A stretch of 64,000 nt of DNA from Fimbriimonas planktonicus (GCA_965234685.1 OZ248539.1:1364001-1428000), one strand, 5' to 3'; shown: positions 24,063 to 32,723, counted from the first letter of the stretch. Notes: generated by a model not told the origin, from the sequence alone. Numbers and translations are program-made.

Positions 24063-26669
24063 ATGAGAACCCCATTTAAGTACGTAGCCTTTTTGGCGTT
24101 AATCCCTTTCAATCAACTTGCGCTTGCGCAGACGCCTCCGCCTGCGGAAGAAAAGCCAGCCGCCGCAGCTGAGCAAAAGCCAGAAACTCCGGCACCGAAG
24201 CCCGGCGAGCCCAAGCCGTATAAGGACGTTGTTACAAAAGAAGCAGTTACTCAGACCGGAATGTTCAAGGTTCACCGTATCGACGACAAGATCCTTTGGG
24301 AAATTCCGGTTGACAAGCTGAACAAGGAACTGCTTTGGCAAACCGAAGTCGCCGAGCTTCCGCCGCTTGGACCGTTTAGCTACCCTGGAACGGCCACCGG
24401 AGCGCGCGTGGTGCGATTCACCCGTCGCGGAAACAAGATCTATCTTCGCAACGTTGAGAAGGGCCTGCGCGCCTTCAACGATGCTGGCCTAGAAAAGGGC
24501 GTCGCTTGGAACACTCTAGAACCCATCATCTTTGACTTTGCGGTTGAAGCTGAAGGGGGCGAGAAAGACGCCAAGACGGCCGTTATCGACGTCACCCAGC
24601 TGTTCACTTCGGATCCGGCAGACTTCAGCGTTCGCAGTGCGGTTTCGGCCGGTGGCGCGAACCCAAATCGTTCCTTCGTTGACACCGTTAAGGCTTTCCC
24701 GAAGAACATCGAGACCCGATCTGTCCTCACCTTTATGGGTGGCGGCGGTGGTGGCTTCTTCTTTGGTGGCGGCCCACGATCTGACGCCAGCACCGTTACG
24801 GCAAAGGTCCACTACAGCCTCGTCGAGCTTCCTGAGAAGCCAATGCAGCCACGCTACAAGGACAGCCGAATCGGCTTCTTCACCGTCGGCTTCACCGAGT
24901 TCGGACGACCAGATGGCATTTCGAAAGCGACCGAGTACATCTCCCGATTCCGACTAGAAAAGAAGGACCCGAACGCGGCCCTCAGCGAGCCAAAGGAGCC
25001 GATCGTTTACTACCTATCGCGAGAGGTCCCGGACCGATGGCGCAAGTGGCTGAAGAAGGGTGTTGAGGACTGGCAGGTTGCCTTTGAGCAAGCCGGCTTC
25101 AAGAACGCGATCATCTGCAAAGATGCTCCAACCGAAGCCGAAGATCCGAACTGGCATCCAGAAGATGTCCGGTATAGCGTGATTCGCTGGGCACCAAGCC
25201 AGATTGCCAACGCGATGGGCCCCAGCATTCAGGACCCACGGTCCGGCGAAACGATCTCTGCTCACATCATCTTCTGGAACGACATCGTGAAGCTGCTCGA
25301 AGAGTGGTACTTCGCCCAGTGCGCGGCTACCGATCCAAAGGCGGCCAAGCTTCCCTTCCCAGAGGAGCTGATGGGCGAATTGGTTCGGTACGTATCGGCT
25401 CACGAAGTCGGTCACACGCTCGGCCTGGAGCACAACTTTAAGGGCAGCGCGTGGTACACGCCAGCTCAGCTTCGAGATCCGAAGTTCACGAATGAGAAGG
25501 GCCTCTCGGCCTCGATCATGGACTACTCGCGGTTCAACTACGTTGCCCAGCCCGGCGACAACGTGACGCAAACCATCGGCAAGATTGGCGACTACGACAA
25601 GTTTGCGATCGAGTACGGCTACAAGCCAATTCCTGGAGCAAACAGCGCCGAGGCAGAGAAGCCGTTCTTGGATCGACACCTTGCCTTGCAGGTCAACAAC
25701 CCTTCCCTACGATTCGGAAACTACAAGTACTTCCAGGATCCTACGGTTCAGACCGAGGACATTAGCTCCGATGCGGTTGAGGCGACTCGATTGGGCTTGC
25801 TCAACCTCGATAACATCGCAACGACCAAGTTGCTGACCGCGACGACAAAGTTCGGCGAGGACTACACCAAGCTCTCCGAGATGGTGAGCAACCTGCTCGG
25901 CCAGCGATTCACCGAGCTGTATCACGTCGTCGAGAACATCGGCGGCGTCATCGAATCGGATAACCATGCCGGACGCGGCGGTGTCGTGTTCCGACAGAAC
26001 CCAGTTGAGAAGCAGCGACGAGCGGTGAAGTTCCTTGCGACGACCGGAATGCAGACTCCTAAGGGCCTGTTCACGCCGGAAATTCGAGATCGAATCGCGC
26101 CAGACGGATTGGTCAGCGACGTGGTCGGTCAGCAGCGGTTCCTCTTCAGCGCCCTCTTTAACGAGGACCGAGTGAGCCGAATGTTCGACCTCGAAACGGC
26201 CAACCCCAAGAACCACCTCAGCGTGGAAGAGATGCTGAAAACCGTTCAGGGCGGCGTGTTTACCGAGCTTTCCGCTCCGGCGCCGAAGATTGACATCTTC
26301 CGACGCAACCTTCAGCGCTCGTACCTAACGGCAATGGACGGTCGAATCAACGGATACGCGGCGACTCGAACCGACTTGAAGCTGCTTGTTAAGGCCGAGC
26401 TTAAGGCGCTCGCCAAGCAGATTGATGCAGCAATGCCAAAGACGAAGGACAAGCTCACTTCCCTGCATCTCGCTCAGACCCGAGAGGACATCAGCAAGAT
26501 CCTTGCTGACAAGTTCACGAAGGACTCCGGCGGTGGCGGATTCGAGATGCTCTCGATGTTCGGAATCGAGAAGGCAACCTGGTCGAAGCTGAGCTGCTTC
26601 AGCCCTTGGGCAAAGCTGCCTCGATCGGTGCAGAAGCACATCGAAGCGCAACTCGCCGAGAAGCACTAA
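24063..26669 (+). CDS. Secreted zinc-dependent metalloprotease (metzincin motif; DUF5117/DUF4953-type)
   Basis: 868 residues. Signal peptide to about residue 23, then a Pro/Glu/Ala-rich linker (PPPAEEKPAAAAEQKP). The zinc site is HEVGHTLGLEH with His447, Glu448, His451 and His457, and the Met-turn is SIMDYSRF about 50 residues later. The upstream region EPIVYYLSREVPDRWRKWLK, VEDWQVAFEQAGF and DVRYSVIRWAPS is typical of the DUF4953/DUF5117 metalloprotease group of Bacteroidota, Armatimonadota and Planctomycetes. A glycine-rich run (MGGGGGGFFFGGGPRSD, about 223-239) interrupts the N-terminal domain. It probably digests extracellular protein. Ends in a strong terminator. Confidence 0.92.
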   Translation: MRTPFKYVAFLALIPFNQLALAQTPPPAEEKPAAAAEQKPETPAPKPGEPKPYKDVVTKEAVTQTGMFKVHRIDDKILWEIPVDKLNKELLWQTEVAELPPLGPFSYPGTATGARVVRFTRRGNKIYLRNVEKGLRAFNDAGLEKGVAWNTLEPIIFDFAVEAEGGEKDAKTAVIDVTQLFTSDPADFSVRSAVSAGGANPNRSFVDTVKAFPKNIETRSVLTFMGGGGGGFFFGGGPRSDASTVTAKVHYSLVELPEKPMQPRYKDSRIGFFTVGFTEFGRPDGISKATEYISRFRLEKKDPNAALSEPKEPIVYYLSREVPDRWRKWLKKGVEDWQVAFEQAGFKNAIICKDAPTEAEDPNWHPEDVRYSVIRWAPSQIANAMGPSIQDPRSGETISAHIIFWNDIVKLLEEWYFAQCAATDPKAAKLPFPEELMGELVRYVSAHEVGHTLGLEHNFKGSAWYTPAQLRDPKFTNEKGLSASIMDYSRFNYVAQPGDNVTQTIGKIGDYDKFAIEYGYKPIPGANSAEAEKPFLDRHLALQVNNPSLRFGNYKYFQDPTVQTEDISSDAVEATRLGLLNLDNIATTKLLTATTKFGEDYTKLSEMVSNLLGQRFTELYHVVENIGGVIESDNHAGRGGVVFRQNPVEKQRRAVKFLATTGMQTPKGLFTPEIRDRIAPDGLVSDVVGQQRFLFSALFNEDRVSRMFDLETANPKNHLSVEEMLKTVQGGVFTELSAPAPKIDIFRRNLQRSYLTAMDGRINGYAATRTDLKLLVKAELKALAKQIDAAMPKTKDKLTSLHLAQTREDISKILADKFTKDSGGGGFEMLSMFGIEKATWSKLSCFSPWAKLPRSVQKHIEAQLAEKH

Positions 26670-26683
26670 GCTTCTTCGTGAAT

Positions 26684-26714
26684 GGCCCCGAGACGATGTC
26701 TCGGGGCCTTTTTT
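26684..26714 (+). terminator. Rho-independent terminator of the metalloprotease gene
   Basis: Perfect 11-base arms GGCCCCGAGAC and GTCTCGGGGCC, 3-base loop, six T. It sits 3 bases from the stop of convergent nadE. Confidence 0.92.
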
Positions 26715-26716
26715 GT

Positions 26717-27580
26717 TTAGTAGTCCACGGGGCGCAAATAGTACTCGCCGATAGCGGTGCTGCTGAGCATCGCGACGGTGGGCAGACGGCGCTTCCAGTG
26801 GGTGCCATCAACGCGCTTAAACACGAGCGCGACTTCTTCCGGCGCGAAGCCCATTTCGACGAGCTTTTCCTGGTTGTAGCCCTGCGTCATGAAGTGCAGA
26901 AGTCGGTCGGCTTTGCGGTAAGTGATGCCGAAATCGATCTCGTCGGTTTGTCCTTTGATCAGGTCGGCGGTGGCGGGTTTGTGGATGATCTCTGGCGGCA
27001 CGCCGAGCTCTTCGGCCAGTTGCCAGACTTGGGTCTTGAAGAGGTCTCCCAACGGGTTGATCGGCGGGCTGTCGTCGGCGTGCCAGGTGAAATAGCCAAA
27101 GAGGCGCTCGCTCTTGTTTCCGGTGCCGATAGGGAGACCGCCGACCTTTGCGCTTTGGTCGAAGATGGTTATCATTCGGCAGCGCGCGCAGACGTTGCCC
27201 AATCGGCTTGCGCTGATTTCGGGCTCGAAGTTAGAAATGTAGCCATCGACCATCGCGGTGATTTCGATGGTTCGCACGTTGATGCCAAGATCGTCCACCA
27301 CGAGGTTTGCATGATCGATGCTCTCTTGGGACGAGATTTTGTACGGCATTCGGAACGCGTAAACGTGCTCGGGTCCGAACGCTCGGGCGCACAGGTAAGC
27401 CACGACTGCCGAATCCACTCCGCCCGAAAGCCCGAGGACGACGTTCTTGATTCCCCGCCGCTCTAGAACCTCTTCGCGGAGAAACCGAACGAGCCAGTCG
27501 GCCAAGATGGGCGCATTGATCTGCAAATAGTCATCCTGCTCCGAGTCGAATCGGGCGGTTTTTTGCACCGGAAGCGTCAT
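26717..27580 (-). CDS. nadE: NAD(+) synthetase, ammonia-dependent type
   Basis: 287 residues. The ATP pyrophosphatase P-loop SGGVDS is at 52-57, followed by PYKISSQESIDHANLVVDDL, NVCARCRMITIFDQSAKV, GTGNKSERLFGYFTWHADDS and PATADLIKGQTDEIDFG, the NadE signature order. There is no N-terminal glutaminase (nitrilase) domain, so it should use free ammonia to convert deamido-NAD to NAD in the cytoplasm. Two Cys in NVCARCR are where bacterial enzymes of this subgroup usually have a hydrophobic residue. Monocistronic and convergent with the metalloprotease gene. Confidence 0.95.
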   Translation of the reverse strand: MTLPVQKTARFDSEQDDYLQINAPILADWLVRFLREEVLERRGIKNVVLGLSGGVDSAVVAYLCARAFGPEHVYAFRMPYKISSQESIDHANLVVDDLGINVRTIEITAMVDGYISNFEPEISASRLGNVCARCRMITIFDQSAKVGGLPIGTGNKSERLFGYFTWHADDSPPINPLGDLFKTQVWQLAEELGVPPEIIHKPATADLIKGQTDEIDFGITYRKADRLLHFMTQGYNQEKLVEMGFAPEEVALVFKRVDGTHWKRRLPTVAMLSSTAIGEYYLRPVDY

Positions 27581-27662
27581 ATCAACACTCTACACCGGAT
27601 TTCTGCCCTTGGTTGCCGGTGCTAAACGTCCCATGCCCCGTCCCGTTTCGGAGAATCTGGTG

Positions 27663-27668
27663 TAGATT
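27663..27668 (+). promoter_or_regulatory. Possible -10 box (TAGATT) of the small membrane protein gene
   Basis: TGTAGATT, the same octamer as before both CHRD genes, about 40 bases upstream of the ATG at 27706. No clear -35 box. Confidence 0.25.
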
Positions 27669-27705
27669 ACGTTAGGTTAACGATGGCGTTGACCTTCCCT
27701 CCGAA

Positions 27706-27927
27706 ATGGCAAGGAACATGGAAAAGAAGTCAAATAGCTGGAGATTGTTGGGTTGGATTTTGGCCGCGGTTTTGATCGTGTGGTTGACCACGAATATCCT
27801 CTTCCCGCTCATCATCGGTGCCCTGAAGGTGGCCGTTGTGGTTGCCGTCATTGGCGTGATCGCGTACGGCGCGTACAGCCTGATGGGAAAAAAATCGATC
27901 GGCGGCGGTAGAAGGACCCTTCCGTAA
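27706..27927 (+). CDS. Small inner-membrane protein, function unknown
   Basis: 73 residues with two adjacent hydrophobic segments: RLLGWILAAVLIVWLTTNIL (about 13-32) and VAVVVAVIGVIAYGAYSLM (about 44-63), flanked by Lys/Arg. Ends in a basic GKKSIGGGRRTLP tail. A second in-frame ATG at 27718 is possible (MEKKSNSW) with AAGGA too close for ideal use. No family recognised. Located directly before tRNA-Glu. Confidence 0.6.
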   Translation: MARNMEKKSNSWRLLGWILAAVLIVWLTTNILFPLIIGALKVAVVVAVIGVIAYGAYSLMGKKSIGGGRRTLP

Positions 27928-27958
27928 GCCCCGCCGGGTATCCTTCTGGGTCCTGATT

Positions 27959-28034
27959 GCTCCGGTCGTCTAGTGGTTAGGACATCGCCCTCTCACGGCG
28001 AAGGTCGCGGGTTCGAATCCCGTCCGGAGTACCA
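27959..28034 (+). tRNA. tRNA-Glu (anticodon CUC)
   Basis: Acceptor GCTCCGG/CCGGAGT, D-arm GTCT/GGAC, anticodon stem TCGCC/GGCGA around CTCTCAC giving anticodon CTC, T-arm GCGGG-TTCGAAT-CCCGT, discriminator A and encoded CCA. Reads GAG codons. Confidence 0.97.
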
Positions 28035-28057
28035 AACCGCTTCCTTGATGTAAAGCC

Positions 28058-28297
28058 ATGGATCCGACCTTTGCTAGGATGGTTCGCGAGCAAGTCGCAG
28101 GTTACCGGGCGGCCAACGAACTCCAACTTGAGGAAAAACGGCAAAGGTCCCCGCAAGAACGCCTCAGGCTAGCGCAGGTTTTCCTCAATCGTTTAGCCGA
28201 GATGGATCGATTGCCGGTCAATCACGATAAAGAAATCTATCATTCCAAATGGCAGCTTTTGAGGGAGAAGTGGCTTGAAAGAAACGCCGAATCTTAA
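28058..28297 (+). CDS. Small helical protein, first gene of a nucleotidyltransferase module
   Basis: 79 residues, strongly charged and probably all-helical (VREQVAGYRAANELQLEEKR, RLRLAQVFLNRLAEMDRLPV). No family recognised. It starts 24 bases after tRNA-Glu and its last 23 bases overlap the next gene, so the two are co-translated. The size, order and overlap are what one sees in antitoxin/toxin-like pairs, where a small protein precedes a nucleotidyltransferase, but no DNA-binding motif is visible. Role inferred only from context. Confidence 0.65.
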   Translation: MDPTFARMVREQVAGYRAANELQLEEKRQRSPQERLRLAQVFLNRLAEMDRLPVNHDKEIYHSKWQLLREKWLERNAES

Positions 28298-28838
28298 GGG
28301 CGCTTTAGAGCGATTGGCTTCTGCGGCTAGATCCGTCGGTTTGCCGTTTGCCATCATCGGTGGGCTCGCTGTCATTCTTCGAGGATACGATCGAGCCACT
28401 CAAGATGTGGATGCGCTCGTGATGCAGCTCGACCAGCACTTGGAAGCATTTATTCAGGCAGCTGACACCCACGGCCTGAAACTGCGAATCTCCGATGGCG
28501 TGCAATTTGCGCAACACAACCGAGTGATCTTGCTAGAGGCACCAGATGGAACGACCGTTGATGTCTCGATGGGCCTTCTTCCTATAGAGTGGGACGTCGT
28601 TTTGGCCGCGGAATTGCTAACGGTCGCAGCAGAGCTAACGGTGCCGGTCGTTACGCCAGAAGACCTTATCATCCTTAAACTCACGGCTGGTCGCAAAAGA
28701 GACTACGAAGACGTAACGAACCTCCTTGAGCTCTATCCAGAAATCAACCGACCCCGGGTGGCCGCAATCGTCGAGGAGTATGCGAGCTTGCTTGAGAGTC
28801 CAGAACTCGTGACAAGAATGAAACAACTTCTGGCTTAG
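28275..28838 (+). CDS. Nucleotidyltransferase-fold protein (AbiEii/DUF6036-like)
   Basis: 187 residues from TTG 28275, with GGGAG about 10 bases upstream. The N-terminal half matches the minimal nucleotidyltransferase fold: LPFAIIGGLAVILRGYDRAT with the GG at 29-30, then TQDVDALV with Asp44 and Asp46 as metal ligands, and a third acidic strand at TTVDVSMG. The second half VTPEDLIILKLTAGRKRDYE is typical of AbiEii/DUF6036-type proteins. Some relatives are toxins that add nucleotides to tRNA; others are uncharacterised. Overlap with the upstream small gene and position next to a tRNA gene favour a toxin-antitoxin-like or accessory module. Confidence 0.78.
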   Translation: MKETPNLKGALERLASAARSVGLPFAIIGGLAVILRGYDRATQDVDALVMQLDQHLEAFIQAADTHGLKLRISDGVQFAQHNRVILLEAPDGTTVDVSMGLLPIEWDVVLAAELLTVAAELTVPVVTPEDLIILKLTAGRKRDYEDVTNLLELYPEINRPRVAAIVEEYASLLESPELVTRMKQLLA

Positions 28839-28912
28839 AGTGTTAACTGGGACGGGATTCTGGAAACTACCATCTTGGAACTAACATAAAGGGCAATTCC
28901 GTTAAGGCATTC

Positions 28913-29776
28913 ATGCAAATTCGCCGAAGCATCCCGATTAAAGCCGCTATCTTAGGCACATCCATTCTCCTCGCCGCCGGAGCTTCCGCATGCACGATTA
29001 TCTTTGCCTTTCGGGGAGGCAGCGTTTTTGCGGCAGGCAACGAGGACGAGGTCATACGGCCCCAGCTTTCCAGTCACTTTGTGCGATTTGAGCCGGCGAA
29101 CAAAGAAAAGGGCACCCTCGGCTACGTCGCCTTTGGCTATAAAAATAACCCGTTCTCCGACGAATCCGCGATGAACGAGGCGGGGCTCTTCTATGACTTT
29201 AATGCCCTAGATCCGCTCCAAACTCCGCGCGAGGGAAAACCGAAGGGGAGTTTTTCTTCGATCAACCAGATGCTGGTGAAGTGCAAAACGGTAGCCGAAG
29301 CCGTTAGCTTCCTCGAGTCCGTCGACCTGCCCCAGATGAGCGCTGCCCAATTGCTGATCGGCGACGCAACCGGGGCTTCCGCCATCGTCGAACGGCATGC
29401 GACCACCTGGCGCGCCAAAAACCAAGACTTCCAAATCGGTACGAATTTTCGAACCAGCACGACGCCTGAGTCCAAAATCACCTGCGAGCGATTCAAACTC
29501 TGTAACGCGACTCTTTCCGCAAAGCAACCGATTTCCTTGACCGATATGGCAACGATGCTCCGGAAAACCGCGGCTGCAGCACACGGCATAACGACGTGGT
29601 ACTCCCTTGTTTGCGATCTCAAAAAGGGGGACATTTACCTCAGCGTCAAAGGCGACTTCAGCAAGACAATCAAGCTAAACCTGCACACCGAGCTCAAAAT
29701 GGGTTCTCGGCGCCTTGATATGGAAGAACTAGTAGCGACCGCCAAGACCCATCTCGATTGGGGCGGGCCGCGCTAA
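28913..29776 (+). CDS. Secreted Ntn hydrolase (linear amide C-N hydrolase/acyltransferase type)
   Basis: 287 residues. A signal peptide ends at ASA, leaving Cys27 (CTIIFAFRGGSVFAAGNEDE) as the new N-terminus, the nucleophile expected for choloylglycine hydrolase/penicillin V acylase and C45-type Ntn hydrolases. GNED and GTNFRTSTTPES correspond to the usual Asp and Asn catalytic regions. It should cleave a linear amide, for example an N-acyl amino acid or signal molecule, in the periplasm. Monocistronic. The exact substrate is unknown. Confidence 0.78.
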   Translation: MQIRRSIPIKAAILGTSILLAAGASACTIIFAFRGGSVFAAGNEDEVIRPQLSSHFVRFEPANKEKGTLGYVAFGYKNNPFSDESAMNEAGLFYDFNALDPLQTPREGKPKGSFSSINQMLVKCKTVAEAVSFLESVDLPQMSAAQLLIGDATGASAIVERHATTWRAKNQDFQIGTNFRTSTTPESKITCERFKLCNATLSAKQPISLTDMATMLRKTAAAAHGITTWYSLVCDLKKGDIYLSVKGDFSKTIKLNLHTELKMGSRRLDMEELVATAKTHLDWGGPR

Positions 29777-29932
29777 CTTTGCGGCTTCGTTCTCGCCTTA
29801 CTTATGGCCCGTTGAACTGCGGTTATCGCCGCGTAGTCGAGCGGCACGCGAATGAACACTAGCCGAGGATGATCTATCTGGATTGTGAGTGTGAGCACAA
29901 AAGTGCCACACGAGCGCGGGTAAGTTCCGAAT

Positions 29933-30844
29933 ATGTCGGCGTGTCTTCTGCTTTCTCTCCTGGCGTTTACCGGCCATCAGGAAACTCGCCCCGTCAAAGT
30001 CTTCATCCTTTCCGGCCAATCGAATATGGTTGGGCACGGATTCTATGAATCGAACCCAGACAGAAATGGCGGTAAGGGCAGTTTGCGAGAAGCGATCTCG
30101 AAAGGAAGGTTCAAGCACCTAACGGACAAGAACGGCAAGTGGCGAGAGCGCGACGACGTCTGGATCCAGTACTTCGAACAGAAGGGCAAGCTGACGACCG
30201 GGTACGCGGCTGGTCCAGATTGCATAGGCCCGGAACTTGGCTTTGGGCATGTGGTCGGTGACGCACTTCGCGAACCCGTTCTCTTGATCAAGATTGCGTG
30301 GGGCGGCCGAAGCCTGGCGGTTGACTTTCGCCCTCCCAGCTCAAAGGGCACCGTTGGCCCAACGTACACCGAGTTGATTCGCCTGAGCCGCGAAGCCATC
30401 GCACAGGTTGGGACCCAGTTTCCGGCGTGGCGCGGGAGATCGGTCGAACTCGTCGGATTTGGTTGGCACCAAGGTTGGAACGACCGCGTTGACGAGAAGT
30501 TCGTGGCTGAGTACGAGCGCAACATGGCCAACTTCATTCGAGATATCCGCAAGGACTTGAACGCACCAAATCTGCCGTTCGTCATCGCCGAAACCGGAAT
30601 GGGTGGCGATCAGGAAAAGGACGAAACCGCGCTTGCGCTGATGCGGGCACAATCTGCAGTAGCGACCTACGCCGAGTTCAAAGACAACGTCGCATTCGTT
30701 GGCACGAGAGCGTTTTGGCGACCAGTAGAAGAGTCGCCGAGTGATCAGATCTATCACTGGAACAACAACGGCGAGACTTACTACTTGATCGGAGATGGAA
30801 TGGGCAAAGCAATGGTCAACCTACTCAAGAGGAGAAAACGATGA
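29933..30844 (+). CDS. CE6/sialate O-acetylesterase-like SGNH esterase
   Basis: 303 residues with a short signal peptide (SACLLLSLLAFTG). FILSGQSNMVG carries the nucleophile Ser30 of the SGNH fold; ELVGFGWHQGWND is the conserved block III-type motif of family CE6/DUF303; the His partner is probably in IYHWNNNGETYYLIG. Such enzymes deacetylate sialic acid or plant xylan side groups. Exported. The stop overlaps the next gene as ATGA, so the two are coupled. Confidence 0.88.
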   Translation: MSACLLLSLLAFTGHQETRPVKVFILSGQSNMVGHGFYESNPDRNGGKGSLREAISKGRFKHLTDKNGKWRERDDVWIQYFEQKGKLTTGYAAGPDCIGPELGFGHVVGDALREPVLLIKIAWGGRSLAVDFRPPSSKGTVGPTYTELIRLSREAIAQVGTQFPAWRGRSVELVGFGWHQGWNDRVDEKFVAEYERNMANFIRDIRKDLNAPNLPFVIAETGMGGDQEKDETALALMRAQSAVATYAEFKDNVAFVGTRAFWRPVEESPSDQIYHWNNNGETYYLIGDGMGKAMVNLLKRRKR

Positions 30845-32454
30845 TCAGCCTTCTGAGCCTGGCCATTGGGCTTTCGACGACTCCCCAGGACCCGCCAAAG
30901 CTGACGGAAATGGCGGGGTATCTGATCGTGCCCCACGAACAGGTCGATCGGTCATTCAATGCCGGGTTCTCAATGTACGTTTCGGCGTGGCCCCTGCTTG
31001 AAACCTATCCTGGCTCAGATTTCCAGAGCGGGCTGTTTGGAACTTGGATGTTTCCGCAGTTTGATGGTGAAGGCCCGAAGGACCACTACACCGACATCGA
31101 AGGCGGCTTAGGGTGGTGGCGAGATACGCGATTCGCGACCAAAACGCCAAAGTTCATCATGGGTGGGGTCACCCTGAACTTTGCGGAATGGGCAAACGGT
31201 CCTGGTGCGGGCAAAGGACGCGACTGGAAAAATCCAACCGGGCTCTACGGCGTTGCGCAACTTAGCCCGTGGGTGATCTGGCCACCAGATGGGCTCAATC
31301 TGAAACAAGGCACACGAGGTGAATTGTTCGGTTACGGCTACCTTCCCTTGCCGCTCACCGAACCCAAAGCTAGCACCGCGGGCAAAGCATCGCCAACGGG
31401 CAACAACTGCTGGACTCTGTTCCTAAACACGGCAAATTTCAAGGGACCGGTTGCCTTCTTCACCCCATACTTCTGGTCAAAGGCGTCCGCTGAAAATGAG
31501 AAACTCGCGGGTCTGTTCCTCGATAGCCGGCCCTCGGAGCCGAACAAAGCGGTCCAAATGGAAACCCAACATATTCCGGCGATGGTGGCTACGGACCGCA
31601 ATGGAGTCACTTACGCCCGGGTCGCCCCGACTCATTTTCCGAACGCTTCTAACGAGAATGCTCCGTTAATCCATCAGATCACCGCGTACTCAAAATCCGC
31701 ACTGTGGAGCCAGGTGGATCGCTGGTTTGGCGGCGACAAGGCTGGCTCGGGTGCCATTCCGGCTTCGGCGTCCAGTACCCACACTTTCAAAGGTGGTGGA
31801 TATTCAACTTGGCAGATTTATCTGCCAGGCGGAGATCGACAAAACGCACCCGAAGTTGATTGGGCATCCTACGCCAAACCGATCGCGATCGACCGGCACA
31901 CCTACGGAATTCAATGGAAACGTGAACTCCTGAGTAAGTCTGCGGACCCCGGAGTGCTCACCCTGCCCGAGTACTACCGCTTGTCCAAGATCGGAGACGC
32001 TAAGCAGCGCTGGGTTGCGATAACGCCAAGCGATGTGCCCTCTGAAACTGGGCTGCTTGAAGCCAAGTTCCCTGCCCCTAAGCGAACAAAAGAGCCGTAT
32101 GTAACGCCACTTGAACCGAGCTCTTCGTGGAAAAAACCCGGCCCCGTCGCGGGACCGTTTAAGCGTAACCTCGGCGATGGCAGCGAGATCACCTACTATT
32201 GGTACCGCTTTGCCGATCAACCAGCATTACTCAATGCAGACCTCTCGGCGAAAGAACGCGAGGATTTGCAGAAACGAGTTGAAAAGATCCACCGGAATTG
32301 GAAAAAAGACCGCAACTACCTTCCGCCGAATACGACCGGAAAGCTTGCAAGCATCGATCCAGCGCTGATTGTGAAACCGCCGAAAGCCTTCGAGTACGGC
32401 TATGTGCCAATCGTAACTCGACAAGCTTGGCAGACAGCGCCGAGTCGAAAATGA
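30841..32454 (+). CDS. Large secreted protein of unknown function, coupled to the CE6-like esterase
   Basis: 537 residues from an ATG overlapping the esterase stop. A short hydrophobic N-terminus (MISLLSLAIGLSTT) suggests export. Trp, Tyr and Gly are abundant (MYVSAWPLLETYPGSDFQSG, GLGWWRDTRFATKTP, YSTWQIYLPGGD), as in glycan-binding or glycosidase proteins, but no known catalytic motif was recognised. I would call it a candidate carbohydrate-active or surface protein because of the coupled esterase; this is inference. A 16-bp terminator follows. Confidence 0.75.
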   Translation: MISLLSLAIGLSTTPQDPPKLTEMAGYLIVPHEQVDRSFNAGFSMYVSAWPLLETYPGSDFQSGLFGTWMFPQFDGEGPKDHYTDIEGGLGWWRDTRFATKTPKFIMGGVTLNFAEWANGPGAGKGRDWKNPTGLYGVAQLSPWVIWPPDGLNLKQGTRGELFGYGYLPLPLTEPKASTAGKASPTGNNCWTLFLNTANFKGPVAFFTPYFWSKASAENEKLAGLFLDSRPSEPNKAVQMETQHIPAMVATDRNGVTYARVAPTHFPNASNENAPLIHQITAYSKSALWSQVDRWFGGDKAGSGAIPASASSTHTFKGGGYSTWQIYLPGGDRQNAPEVDWASYAKPIAIDRHTYGIQWKRELLSKSADPGVLTLPEYYRLSKIGDAKQRWVAITPSDVPSETGLLEAKFPAPKRTKEPYVTPLEPSSSWKKPGPVAGPFKRNLGDGSEITYYWYRFADQPALLNADLSAKEREDLQKRVEKIHRNWKKDRNYLPPNTTGKLASIDPALIVKPPKAFEYGYVPIVTRQAWQTAPSRK

Positions 32455-32474
32455 GGACCAACTCCGGCGACTTT

Positions 32475-32512
32475 AATCAGCAAGTGATCCGATGGGATCA
32501 CTTGCTGATTTT
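32475..32512 (+). terminator. Long perfect hairpin terminator
   Basis: 16-base arms AATCAGCAAGTGATCC and GGATCACTTGCTGATT with a GATG loop, then TT. It lies 21 bases after the 537-residue gene. Confidence 0.85.
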
Positions 32513-32552
32513 GTGGTCCTGAACTTCAAAGCGATGTTCGAACTTGTATCGG

Positions 32553-32723
32553 CTACCCGAAAACTCGCCCGACACAACTTCGCCTTGCTCCAGGCCGGTT
32601 CCCCATAAAGTAGACATCATGACAGGGGCGAGTCCTGGCAACAAAAGTCATACTCGCCCCAACGTCAATTTCCTTCAGCACCTTAATGATCTGTTCTTCT
32701 GTGTAGCGTTTCCCTTTGCTCAA
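32553..32723 (-). pseudogene. IS3-family transposase OrfA remnant
   Basis: From a TTG at 32723 the minus strand encodes MSKGKRYTEEQIIKVLKEID followed by VGASM, the classic start of IS3-family OrfA (helix-turn-helix of HTH_Tnp_1). After codon 25 (32649) the similarity stops; the frame continues with unrelated residues to a TAG at 32553. The remaining OrfA, OrfB and terminal repeats are absent. The stretch 32513-32828 otherwise holds nothing recognisable, apart from a 9-base inverted repeat GGGGCGAGT/ACTCGCCCC around 32625-32660. Confidence 0.8.

Noticed and set aside
32625..32660. GGGGCGAGT/ACTCGCCCC inverted repeat as IS ends
   Set aside because: The repeat is inside the relic frame, too short and too close together to be the terminal repeats of an IS3 element.
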